DNA of 64,000 nt, from NCBI GenBank assembly GCA_035526335.1, contig DATLCN010000003.1, positions 11,116 to 75,115 on the forward strand. The letters are read 5' to 3'. The notes under the pieces were generated by a model. It had not been told where the DNA came from. It made no database searches and worked only from the letters and a program-made list of their open reading frames with translations. This document shows, piece by piece, positions 49,977 to 58,085 of this stretch (positions are counted from its first letter, which is position 1; each line of letters begins with the position of its first letter). A program made the position numbers and the translations under genes. This DNA comes from GCA-2861595 sp035526335 (lineage in GTDB: Bacteria; Actinomycetota; Acidimicrobiia; Acidimicrobiales; GCA-2861595).

Positions 49977-52351
49977 TGCGCGTCCCTCTTTCCTGGCTTC
50001 GTGACTTCGCGCCGTTCGAGGGTGACCCCGTCGCCCTGGGCGAGACCTTCGACGACCTCGGGATGGTGGTCGAAAGCCTGGAGCGCGTGGGCGAGGGGCT
50101 CGGGGGCGTGGTGGTGGCGCGGGTCCTCGACGTGCGCGCTCACCCCAAGGCCGACCGCGTACGGCTGACCGAGGTGGACGCCGGCGACGGTGTGTCCCGC
50201 CAGGTGGTGTGCGGTGCCCCCAATGTGGCCGCCGGCCAACTCGTGGCTCTCGCCACCATCGGAGCCGTTCTTCCCGGCGGATTCGAGATCAGCCGTCGCC
50301 AGGTGCGCGGGGAGTGGTCCGAGGGCATGATCTGCTCGACCCGCGAGCTGGCGCTCGGTGACGATGCCGAGGGGATCATGGTGCTGCCGGCGGGGCTCGA
50401 TCCGGGTGTTCCGTTCGCCGAGGCCATGGGGATCGGCGCCGACGTGGTCTACGACCTGGCTATCGAGGCCAACCGGCCCGACGCCCTGAGCATCGCCGGC
50501 GTGGCCCGGGACGCCGCTGCCCGTCTCGACCTTCCCTTCGCCGTTCCCGAGCATCCGGTGGTCGCGGGAACCCACCCGGTGCAGGACCTGGCCACCATCG
50601 CCGTGGAGTGTCCCGACCTCTGCCCCCGGTTCACGGCCCGGGTGTCGACCGGTGTGCAGGTGGGCGAGTCGCCGGCGTGGCTGGTCCGCCGGCTGGCGCT
50701 GGCCGGCATGCGGGCCATCAGCGACGTGGTCGACGCCTCCAACTACGTGATGCTCGAGCTGGGCCAGCCCACCCACCCCTACGACCTGGACCTGCTCCCG
50801 GGCGCCGGGCTTCTCGTGCGCCGGGCCGAGCCGGGGGAGACCCTCGTCACCCTCGACGGCGTGACCCGACGGCTGGGCGACGGCGACGACTGCCTCATCT
50901 GCGACGCCGAAGGCGCGCCCGTCGGCATCGGAGGGATCATGGGCGGCGCCTCGTCGGAGATATCGCCTTCCACCACGAGGGTCCTGCTGGAGGCGGCCTA
51001 TTTCGACCCCATGACCATCGCCCGCACCTCCAAGCGGCTGGGCCTGCGCACAGAGGCCTCGGCCCGCTTCGAGAGAGGTTGCGATCCGGAAGGCATACAG
51101 CGGGCGGTCGACCGTTTCTTCTCCCTCCTGAGCGAGGGCGAGGTGGCGGCGGGGATGCTCGACCAGTGGCGTGGTTCGCCCCGGCCGGCGCGGATCCGTC
51201 TGCGCACGCAGCGGGTCAACGCTCTGCTCGGGACGTCGATCGCCGACGGCGAGATCGCCGCCCTCCTCGAGCCCATCGGCTTTACCGCCTCGCCGGCCGG
51301 CGCCGGTCTGCACGACGTGACCGTTCCCAGCTTCCGCCCCGACGTGGAGGCCGAGATCGACCTGGTCGAGGAGGTGGCCCGCCACCACGGCTACAGCCGC
51401 ATCCCGCCCACGGTGCCGGCCAGTCCCTTTGTCGGGCAGCTCACGCCCTTCCAGCGGGGCCGGCGTCACCTTCGGGAGATCCTGGCCGGCGCCGGCGCGA
51501 GCGAGGCGGTCACGCCGCCCCTTCTCGGGCCGGGCGACCACGAGCGGGCCGGCTTGAGGGCCGAGGCCATCTCGGCCGTGGACCCACTGGCGCGCGAGGA
51601 GTCAATCCTTCGCACCTCGCTGCTTCCCGGGCTGCTGAAGGCGGTGGCCTTCAACGTGTCCCGTCGCAGCCCCGATGTCGCCCTGTTCGAGATCGGCCAC
51701 GTCTTCCGTCCGCCGCTCGGCCGCCGGGGAGTCCTGCCGGACGAGCCGGAGATGCTCGTGGTCGCCCTCGCCGATCCCGCCGTCGGCCCTGGCTGCGGGG
51801 CGGTGGCGGCCAAGCGCCTGCTGGATCTCGTGCTCGACGCGATGCACCTTCCGGGGGCCCGCCTGGACGCGGCGACCGCACCGGGCCTCCATCCCTCGCG
51901 TACGGCGCGCATCCGGCTGCGAGGCGACGTGGTGGGCCATGTCGGCGAGGTGGATCCCTCGGTGTTGGAAGGCATGGGCATCGCCGGCCGGGTGGGTGTC
52001 ATCGAGGTACTGGTGGAAGGTCTCATCCCCCGGCAGCGCTCCTATGTCCAGGCCCGCCCCGTCAGCAGGCACCCCTCGAGCGACATCGACCTCGCCTTCG
52101 TCGTCCCGGACAGCGCGCCCGCCGCGGCGGTCGCCGTGACCCTCCGGGAGGCGGCGGGGGAGCTGCTGGCCGACCTGCGTCTGTTCGACGTCTTCCGCGA
52201 CGACCGCCTGGGCGCCGGCCGCCGCAGCCTCGCCTTCCGCCTCCGCCTCCAGGCCCTCGACCGGACCCTCACCGATGCCGAGGTCGCCGAGCTCCGCCGG
52301 CGCTGCATCGCCGCCGTCGAATCGGCCCACGGAGCCGAGATCCGGGCCTGA
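49976..52351 (+). CDS. pheT: Phenylalanyl-tRNA synthetase beta subunit
   Basis: 791 aa, MRVPLSWLRDFAPFEG. Domains in order: tRNA-binding EMAP-like (about 40-150, VARVLDVRAHPKADRVRLTE), B3/B4 editing (~205-370), B5 (~395-470), catalytic-like core (LVEEVARHHGYSRIPPTVPA) and the C-terminal anticodon-binding FDX-ACB domain (RPVSRHPSSDIDLAFVVPDS). With PheS it forms the heterotetramer that charges tRNA-Phe. Confidence 0.97.
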   Translation: MRVPLSWLRDFAPFEGDPVALGETFDDLGMVVESLERVGEGLGGVVVARVLDVRAHPKADRVRLTEVDAGDGVSRQVVCGAPNVAAGQLVALATIGAVLPGGFEISRRQVRGEWSEGMICSTRELALGDDAEGIMVLPAGLDPGVPFAEAMGIGADVVYDLAIEANRPDALSIAGVARDAAARLDLPFAVPEHPVVAGTHPVQDLATIAVECPDLCPRFTARVSTGVQVGESPAWLVRRLALAGMRAISDVVDASNYVMLELGQPTHPYDLDLLPGAGLLVRRAEPGETLVTLDGVTRRLGDGDDCLICDAEGAPVGIGGIMGGASSEISPSTTRVLLEAAYFDPMTIARTSKRLGLRTEASARFERGCDPEGIQRAVDRFFSLLSEGEVAAGMLDQWRGSPRPARIRLRTQRVNALLGTSIADGEIAALLEPIGFTASPAGAGLHDVTVPSFRPDVEAEIDLVEEVARHHGYSRIPPTVPASPFVGQLTPFQRGRRHLREILAGAGASEAVTPPLLGPGDHERAGLRAEAISAVDPLAREESILRTSLLPGLLKAVAFNVSRRSPDVALFEIGHVFRPPLGRRGVLPDEPEMLVVALADPAVGPGCGAVAAKRLLDLVLDAMHLPGARLDAATAPGLHPSRTARIRLRGDVVGHVGEVDPSVLEGMGIAGRVGVIEVLVEGLIPRQRSYVQARPVSRHPSSDIDLAFVVPDSAPAAAVAVTLREAAGELLADLRLFDVFRDDRLGAGRRSLAFRLRLQALDRTLTDAEVAELRRRCIAAVESAHGAEIRA

Positions 52352-52396
52352 CCCTCATGGGCGGAGGGTTGGCCGACTTCGCGTTGCAGATGATGG

Positions 52397-52410
52397 TGCA
52401 TGGCCATGCA
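52397..52410. promoter_or_regulatory. Candidate ArgR operator (ARG box)
   Basis: TGCATGGCCATGCA is a perfect 14-bp palindrome; TGCAT/ATGCA half-sites are typical of actinobacterial ARG boxes. It covers the -35 region of the argC promoter, and argR is in the operon it would control. A weaker half-like TTGCA lies at 52384. Confidence 0.6.
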
Positions 52411-52418
52411 GACGTGTG

Positions 52419-52424
52419 TATAGT
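52419..52424 (+). promoter_or_regulatory. -10 box (TATAGT) of the arginine operon
   Basis: TATAGT ends 6 nt before ATG 52431, so the transcript is either leaderless or has a few nucleotides; AAGGG at 52426-52430 is too close to act as a normal Shine-Dalgarno. Confidence 0.6.
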
Positions 52425-52430
52425 CAAGGG

Positions 52431-53441
52431 ATGATCAGAGTCGGGATCTTCGGGGCCTCCGGGTACACGGGTGCCGAACTGTTGCGGCTGTGCGCCGGCC
52501 ACCCCGAGTTCGACATGGCCTTCGCCGCTGCCGCCAGCCAGGCCGGCACCAGGGCCGCCACGCTGTATCCGAGCCTCGCGGCCGCCTACCCCGACCTCGT
52601 GTTCGCCGAGCCTGACCCCGCAGCGGCCGAGGATCTCGACCTCGTGTTCCTGGCCCTTCCCCACGGTGCCTCCCAGGTGATCGTCCCGGACCTGCGGAAG
52701 CGGGTGCCCAAGATCGTTGACCTCGGCGCCGACTTCCGGCTCCGCGACGCCGCCGCCTACCTGCACTGGTACGGCGACGAGCACACTGCGCCTGAGCTGC
52801 TCGACGAGTTCGCCTTCGGCATCCCTGAGCTGTTCCGGGACGAGCTGTACGGCGCCGACCTTGTGGCCTCGGCTGGCTGCTACGTGACCGCGGCGGCCCT
52901 GGCTCTGGCCCCTCTGGTACGCGCCGGCGCCATCGAGCGGACCGGCATCGTCATCGACGCGGCCAGCGGGATATCGGGCGCCGGCCGGGCCGCCACCCCG
53001 GTCACCCACTACGGATCGGCCAACGAGGACTTCCGCGCGTACGGACTTCTCACCCATCGCCACACCCCGGAGATGGAGCAGGCCATCGGCGCCCAGCTCC
53101 TGTTCACGCCCCACCTGGCGCCCATGACGAGGGGCATTCTCGCCACCTGCTACGCCCGCCCCGGCGCCGGCGCCGGCGACCCGCTGGAGCTCCTGACGGA
53201 CTTCTATGCAGGCGAGCCGTTCGTGGTCGTCGAGGATCAGCCCCCGTCCACCAAGGCCACCGCGGGCTCCAACTGCGCGCACCTCACCGCCCGTCACGAC
53301 GAGCGCACCGGCTGGGTCGTCGTACTGTCAGCTCTCGACAACCTGGTCAAGGGTGCCGCCGGCCAGGCCGTCCAGTGCGCCAACCTCGCCCTGCGCCTCC
53401 CCGAGACCACCGGCCTACCCGTCATCGGCCTCCACCCGTGA
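52431..53441 (+). CDS. argC: N-acetyl-gamma-glutamyl-phosphate reductase
   Basis: 336 aa. The NADP site MIRVGIFGASGYTGAELLRL, catalytic Cys in VASAGCYVTAAALAL and GTGHG-like AASGISGAGRAATP are present. The open frame upstream belongs to antisense of pheT's end; ATG 52431 is supported by the promoter. A 4-residue mini-ORF (GTG 53438 to TGA 53452, MTRP) overlaps the argC stop as GTGA and the argJ start as ATGA. Confidence 0.96.
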   Translation: MIRVGIFGASGYTGAELLRLCAGHPEFDMAFAAAASQAGTRAATLYPSLAAAYPDLVFAEPDPAAAEDLDLVFLALPHGASQVIVPDLRKRVPKIVDLGADFRLRDAAAYLHWYGDEHTAPELLDEFAFGIPELFRDELYGADLVASAGCYVTAAALALAPLVRAGAIERTGIVIDAASGISGAGRAATPVTHYGSANEDFRAYGLLTHRHTPEMEQAIGAQLLFTPHLAPMTRGILATCYARPGAGAGDPLELLTDFYAGEPFVVVEDQPPSTKATAGSNCAHLTARHDERTGWVVVLSALDNLVKGAAGQAVQCANLALRLPETTGLPVIGLHP

Positions 53442-53448
53442 CACGGCC

Positions 53449-54618
53449 ATGAGCGTCACGACAGCTCTCGGCTTCGTGGCCGGCGGGGTGGCCTGCGGCA
53501 TCAAGGCCTCCGGCGATCTCGACCTTGCCGTGGTCGCCACCGATGACGGCAGTCCCGTCGTGGCCGCCGCCGTCTTCACCTCCAACCTCGCCGCCGCCCC
53601 GCCCGTTCAGCTCAGCCGCGACCACCTGACCGACACCGGCGGATCCGCGGCCGCCGTCATCGTCAACAGCGGTAACGCCAACGCCGCCACCGGCGGGCCT
53701 GGACGGGCTCACGCCGAGCGCATGGCCGCGCTGGTGGCCGACGGCCTCGGCTGCGCGCCGGCGCACGTCCTGGTGTGTTCCACCGGCCTCATCGGGATCC
53801 CGCTGCCCATCGAAGCGATCGAGACGGGCGCCCCCGGCCTGATGGCCAACCTCGGCAGGAGCACCGAGCAGGACGACGCCGCCGCCCAGGCCATCCTCAC
53901 CACCGACACCAAGGCCAAGCGGGTGCTGTTCGAGGAGGACGGTTTCACCATCGGGGGTATGGCCAAGGGGGCGGCCATGCTCGCTCCGAACATGGCCACG
54001 ATGCTGGCGGTGCTGACCACCGACGCCGAGCTCGACCACAGCACCCTCCAGGGAGCGCTGCGGGCGGCCGTGGCGTCCTCGTTCAACGCCGTGACCGTCG
54101 ACGCATGCACCTCCACCAACGACACAGTGGTGATCCTGGCCAGTGGCCGGAGGGGCCCGGTGGACGAGGCCCGCTTCGTCGAAGCCCTGGCCCGCGCCTG
54201 CGGGAGCCTGTCGCAGCAGATGGCAGCTGATGCCGAGGGGGCCACCAAGCTGGCCCGTGTCCGGGTCGTCGGTGCGGCCAGCGACGAGGACGCCGGCGCC
54301 GCCGCCCGCAAGGTGGCCCAGAGCCGGCTTGTGCAGTGCTCCCTGTACGGGGAGGACCCCTATTGGGGACGGGTCGTGAGCGAGCTGGGATCGTCGGGAG
54401 CGGCTTTCGACGTCGACAAGGTGTCAGTCGCCTACGGCGGCATCGTGGTCTGTCGCGGGGGAGTGGCCTGCGACCACGATGAGCCCGCCGTCGCCGCCCA
54501 CATGGCCGGCCGGGACATCTCCATCAGTGCCGACCTCGGGCTCGGAGCGGGGCAGGCCGCCATCGTCTTCACGGACCTGGGGCCCGGCTACATCGCCGAG
54601 AACATGACCACGTCGTGA
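53449..54618 (+). CDS. argJ: Glutamate N-acetyltransferase / N-acetylglutamate synthase
   Basis: 389 aa. Self-cleaving Ntn-type enzyme that recycles acetyl groups. The cleavage motif MAKGAAMLAPNMATML has the Ala-Thr bond whose Thr becomes the nucleophile; VNSGNANAATGGPGRAHAER, CSTGLIGIPLP and ASSFNAVTVDACTSTNDTV are conserved. It has no Shine-Dalgarno and sits behind the MTRP mini-ORF. Downstream a 5-residue ORF (GTG 54615 to TGA 54632, MSRPQ) links it by GTGA and ATGA to argB. Confidence 0.96.
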   Translation: MSVTTALGFVAGGVACGIKASGDLDLAVVATDDGSPVVAAAVFTSNLAAAPPVQLSRDHLTDTGGSAAAVIVNSGNANAATGGPGRAHAERMAALVADGLGCAPAHVLVCSTGLIGIPLPIEAIETGAPGLMANLGRSTEQDDAAAQAILTTDTKAKRVLFEEDGFTIGGMAKGAAMLAPNMATMLAVLTTDAELDHSTLQGALRAAVASSFNAVTVDACTSTNDTVVILASGRRGPVDEARFVEALARACGSLSQQMAADAEGATKLARVRVVGAASDEDAGAAARKVAQSRLVQCSLYGEDPYWGRVVSELGSSGAAFDVDKVSVAYGGIVVCRGGVACDHDEPAVAAHMAGRDISISADLGLGAGQAAIVFTDLGPGYIAENMTTS

Positions 54619-54628
54619 GTAGGCCGCA

Positions 54629-55483
54629 ATGACCGCGACCCCGCACGAGAAGGCGGCCATCCTTGCGGAGTCGCTGCCCTACATACGCGCTTTCTGGGGC
54701 CGCGTGGTGGTGGTCAAGTACGGCGGCAACGCCATGGGCGACGCCGCCGCCGCGGCCAGCTTCGCCCGGGATGTCGCTCTGATGCGGTCGGTGGGCATGC
54801 GTCCTGTGGTCGTCCACGGCGGGGGGCCGCAGATCGGCGAGCTCATGGCCCGCCTCGGCAAGGTCCCGGAGTTCCACGATGGCCTCCGGGTCACCGACGC
54901 GGAGACCCTCGACATCGCCCGCATGGTCCTCGTCGGCAAGGTCAACCGCGACATCGTGTCCAACATCAACGTGCACGGCCCGCTGGCCGTCGGCCTGTCG
55001 GGCGAGGACGCCGGTCTCATCACGGCGTCGGCCCGGTCTCCGGAGTTGGGCTTCGTGGGCGACGTGGCCGCGGTCAACCCGTCGATCATCGAGCGGCTGC
55101 TGACAGAGGAGCTGATCCCGGTCATCGCCACCATCGGCTCCGACACCGACGGGCAGGCCTACAACATCAACGCCGATACCGCGGCGGGCGCCATCGCCGA
55201 GGCGCTGGCCGCGGAGAAGCTCGTGTACCTGACCGACATAGAGGGTCTCCGGGGCGACCTCGACGATCCCCGGACGCTCCTGAGCACGGTCACCACCGCG
55301 GATCTCGAGGCCATGGTGGCTGACGGCACGGTGGCCGGAGGCATGATCCCCAAGGTCATGTCCTGCGTCCGCGCCGTCCGCAACGGCGTCGGCCATGCCC
55401 ATATCCTCGACGGTCGGGCCCAGCACGCCCTGCTCCTGGAGATCTTCACCCGAGAGGGCATCGGCACCATGGTGGAGGCCTGA
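54629..55483 (+). CDS. argB: Acetylglutamate kinase
   Basis: 284 aa, amino-acid-kinase fold: VVVKYGGNAMGD, the substrate loop VVVHGGGPQIGELM, LVGKVNRDIVSNINVHG and the ATP-binding TDIEGLRGDLDDPRTLL with GGMIPKVMSCVRAVRNGV. An N-terminal helix before the domain is typical of arginine-inhibited forms. The stop overlaps argD by one base. Confidence 0.97.
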   Translation: MTATPHEKAAILAESLPYIRAFWGRVVVVKYGGNAMGDAAAAASFARDVALMRSVGMRPVVVHGGGPQIGELMARLGKVPEFHDGLRVTDAETLDIARMVLVGKVNRDIVSNINVHGPLAVGLSGEDAGLITASARSPELGFVGDVAAVNPSIIERLLTEELIPVIATIGSDTDGQAYNINADTAAGAIAEALAAEKLVYLTDIEGLRGDLDDPRTLLSTVTTADLEAMVADGTVAGGMIPKVMSCVRAVRNGVGHAHILDGRAQHALLLEIFTREGIGTMVEA

Positions 55484-56637
55484 TGGTCGCGCTGAGCGCG
55501 CTGCTGATGCCGACGTATCCCGATCCGCCGGTGACCTTCGTGAAGGGCGAGGGAACCATCCTCTGGGACGACGAAGGTCGGCGTTATCTCGACTTCCTCA
55601 GCGGCCTCGGGGTCACCTCCCTGGGTCATGCCCACCCGGTCGTCACCAAGGCCCTGGCCGAGCAGGCCGGCACCCTCCTGCACGTCTCCAACCTGTACGG
55701 CACCACCATCGCACCCGAAGTGGCAGCGACCATCGACCGGTTGGTCGGCGGCCCAACCGGAAAAGTGTTCTTCTGCAACTCGGGGGCCGAAGCCAACGAG
55801 TGCGCCTTCAAGCTGGTCCGCAGGTGGAACGGCCCGGGCCGCCACGTCGTGGTCAGCGCCTACGGCTCTTTTCACGGACGCACCCTGGCCACCCTCCACG
55901 CCACCGGGCAGCCGGAGAAGCACGAGCCGTACCAGCCCCTGCCCGAGGGATTCCGCCATGTCGCGTGGTGCGACGTCGCCGCCCTCGAGGCCGCCCTCAC
56001 GGCCGAGGTGGGAGCCGTGCTCATGGAGCCGGTCCTCGGCGAGGGCGGGGTGCGGCCCGGAACAACGGAGTTCTTCGCCGCCGCCCGCCGTCTCTGCGAC
56101 GAGCGGGGGATGCTCCTCGTCCTCGACGAGGTGCAGACCGGCCTGGGTCGTACAGGCCGGTGGTTCGGCTTCCAGCACTTCGGGATCCAGCCGGACGTGG
56201 TGACGATGGCCAAGTCCCTGGGCAACGGCGTGCCGATCGGCGCGTGCTGGGCACGAGCCGACGTGGCCGACGCCTTCGTCCCTGGCGACCACGCCACCAC
56301 GTTCGGAGGCCAGCCGCTGGCGTCAGCGGCGGCCCGCGCCGTGCTACAGGTCATGGAGCAGGAGGACGTCCCCTCGCGGGCCGCGGCGGCCGGCGAGCGG
56401 CTGGCCAAAGGGCTCTCCGCGATCGCCGGCGTGGCTGAGGTCCGCGGCCTGGGCTTGCTCCTCGGTGTAGAGCTGTCCAAGAAGAGCGCCAAGGACGCGG
56501 CGGCCGGAGCGCTCGACAACGGTCTGGTCGTCAACCCGGTCACCAGCTCCGCACTCCGCCTGGCGCCACCCCTGCTCGTGAGCGACGAGGAGATCGACGA
56601 GGCCCTCGACATCCTGGCCCGGGTGCTCGCCTCGTGA
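55483..56637 (+). CDS. argD: Acetylornithine aminotransferase
   Basis: 384 aa, class III PLP transaminase. FFCNSGAEANECAFKLVRRW and GSFHGRTLATLHATGQ are the cofactor-binding stretches, LVLDEVQTGLGRTG carries the PLP-contacting Asp, and Lys in TMAKSLGNGVPIGACWA is the Schiff-base residue. ATG 55483 directly overlaps argB. Its stop opens an 18-codon mini-ORF toward argF. Confidence 0.96.
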   Translation: MVALSALLMPTYPDPPVTFVKGEGTILWDDEGRRYLDFLSGLGVTSLGHAHPVVTKALAEQAGTLLHVSNLYGTTIAPEVAATIDRLVGGPTGKVFFCNSGAEANECAFKLVRRWNGPGRHVVVSAYGSFHGRTLATLHATGQPEKHEPYQPLPEGFRHVAWCDVAALEAALTAEVGAVLMEPVLGEGGVRPGTTEFFAAARRLCDERGMLLVLDEVQTGLGRTGRWFGFQHFGIQPDVVTMAKSLGNGVPIGACWARADVADAFVPGDHATTFGGQPLASAAARAVLQVMEQEDVPSRAAAAGERLAKGLSAIAGVAEVRGLGLLLGVELSKKSAKDAAAGALDNGLVVNPVTSSALRLAPPLLVSDEEIDEALDILARVLAS

Positions 56638-56690
56638 CCCCGCGCCACTTTCTCGGTGCCCTCGGCATCGTCGCGGTGTGGTCGCCGTGA
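56634..56690 (+). other. 18-codon mini-ORF between argD and argF, partial duplicate of the argF start
   Basis: GTG 56634 overlaps the argD stop (GTGA) and TGA 56688-56690 overlaps the argF start (GTGA). It encodes MTPRHFLGALGIVAVWSP; argF begins MRLRHFLEVDDL. The DNA 56634-56656 and 56687-56709 agree at 18 of 23 positions, so the ORF is a tandem duplicate of the argF 5' end. Confidence 0.45.
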
Positions 56691-57586
56691 GACTGCGCCA
56701 CTTCCTCGAGGTCGACGACCTCGACGCCGGCGAGCTGGCCCTCGTCCTCGATCTGGCCGAGCAGGCCGACCCGCCGGCGGTGCTGGCCGGAAAGGGCGTG
56801 GCCCTGCTGTTCGAGAAGCCCTCCCTTCGCACCCGCAACGCCACCGAGATGGCGGTCGTGCAGCTGGGTGGCCACCCCGTCGCGCTCCGGGCCGAAGAGG
56901 TCGACGTGGACGTACGGGAGCCGGCCGCCGACGCGGCCCGGGTGCTGAGCCGCTACCACGCCGTCATAGGCGCCCGGGTGTTCGAGCACGCCAAGCTGGA
57001 GCGGATGGCAAAGGGATCGTCGGTGCCGGTGGTCAACCTCCTGTCCGGTGACGCCCACCCGTGCCAGGCGCTGGCCGACCTGCTCACCCTGCGCCAGCGC
57101 TGGGGCACCCTCGCCGGCCGGTCCGTGGCCTGGATCGGCGACGGGAACAACGTGTGCCGCTCCCTGGTCCTCGCCGGGGCGCTGGCCGGTGTGTCCGTGC
57201 GGGTGGCCACGCCGGAGGGATTCGGGCTTCCCGACGCCGTCGCGCAACGGGCCAGGGAGCTCGGTGGAGACGTGCAGGTCACGACGCGACCCGAGAAGGC
57301 GGTGGACGGTGCCGGCGCCGTCGCCACCGATGTGTGGGCCTCCATGGGCCAGGAGCGCGAGGCCGGGCTTCGCCGAGAGGCCTTCGCCGGGTTCGGCGTC
57401 GATGAAGCCCTCATGGCCGGCGCTGCACCCGACGCCGTCTTCCTCCACTGCCTGCCCGCCCACCGGGGCGACGAGGTCAGCGCCGGCGTGATCGACGGCC
57501 CCCGGAGTGTGGTGTGGCAGCAGGCGGAGAACCGCATGCACGCCATGCGGGGCCTGTTGCTCTTCCTGATGGGGGCGACTTCATGA
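56687..57586 (+). CDS. argF: Ornithine carbamoyltransferase
   Basis: 299 aa from GTG 56687 (MRLRHFLEVDDLDAGELALV); GTG 56678 is in frame but would fall inside the mini-ORF. The carbamoyl-phosphate loop reads FEKPSLRTRNATEMAVVQLG, where most relatives have RVSFEV, a local variation outside the key SxRTR residues. HPCQALADLLTLRQRWG and HCLPAHRGDEV (Cys for ornithine) are normal. The stop overlaps argR (ATGA). Confidence 0.95.
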   Translation: MRLRHFLEVDDLDAGELALVLDLAEQADPPAVLAGKGVALLFEKPSLRTRNATEMAVVQLGGHPVALRAEEVDVDVREPAADAARVLSRYHAVIGARVFEHAKLERMAKGSSVPVVNLLSGDAHPCQALADLLTLRQRWGTLAGRSVAWIGDGNNVCRSLVLAGALAGVSVRVATPEGFGLPDAVAQRARELGGDVQVTTRPEKAVDGAGAVATDVWASMGQEREAGLRREAFAGFGVDEALMAGAAPDAVFLHCLPAHRGDEVSAGVIDGPRSVVWQQAENRMHAMRGLLLFLMGATS

Positions 57587-58062
57587 CCGGCCCGCCGAGG
57601 GCGTCGAAGACCCAGCGCCAGCACCGCATCGCGAGGTTGCTGGAGGAGCAGGCGGTTCCCAGTCAGGTCGAGCTGGTCCGGCTCCTGGCCGCCGATGGTC
57701 TGGTGGCGACCCAGGCGACTGTGTCACGGGACCTCGAGAACCTGGGCGCGGTCAAGGTGCGGGTGCCGGGAGGCGAGACCGTCTACGCCATTCCCGAGCT
57801 GGCCCACGAACGGGTGGCGCCCGGGGACCACCTCCGGCGGGTGCTCGGCGACTGGGTGGTCGAGGTGGCGTCCTCGGGCAACCTCGTGGTCCTGCGCACC
57901 CCTCCGGGTTCGGCCCACGTCGTCGGTTCCGCCCTCGACCGGGCCGGTCTGCCCGAGATCCTCGGTACGGTGGCCGGCGACGACACTGTTCTGGTGGTGG
58001 CCTCGGAGGACGCCGGCGGCGGCAAAGTAGCGAAGCGCCTGTCGTCGCTGGCCGGCCTGTGA
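57583..58062 (+). CDS. argR: Arginine repressor
   Basis: 159 aa from ATG 57583. The winged helix-turn-helix (QVELVRLLAADGLVATQATV, then SRDLENLGAVKVR) binds ARG boxes, and the C-terminal hexamerisation and arginine-binding domain has LPEILGTVAGDDTVLVVASE with the Asp pair. It would repress its own operon through the palindrome at 52397-52410. Downstream an 8-codon ORF bridges to argG. Confidence 0.96.
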   Translation: MTGPPRASKTQRQHRIARLLEEQAVPSQVELVRLLAADGLVATQATVSRDLENLGAVKVRVPGGETVYAIPELAHERVAPGDHLRRVLGDWVVEVASSGNLVVLRTPPGSAHVVGSALDRAGLPEILGTVAGDDTVLVVASEDAGGGKVAKRLSSLAGL

Positions 58063-58085
58063 GAGAAGAAAGGCGATCCTGGTGA
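58059..58085 (+). other. 8-codon mini-ORF between argR and argG
   Basis: GTG 58059 overlaps the argR stop (GTGA), encodes MREERRSW, and ends in TGA 58083-58085, overlapping the argG start GTG 58082 (GTGA). It also contains AAAGG, which may be the argG ribosome-binding site. Confidence 0.35.

Noticed and set aside
49700..51541. 613-codon minus-strand open frame opposite pheT
   Set aside because: Antisense to a conserved synthetase, without family features.
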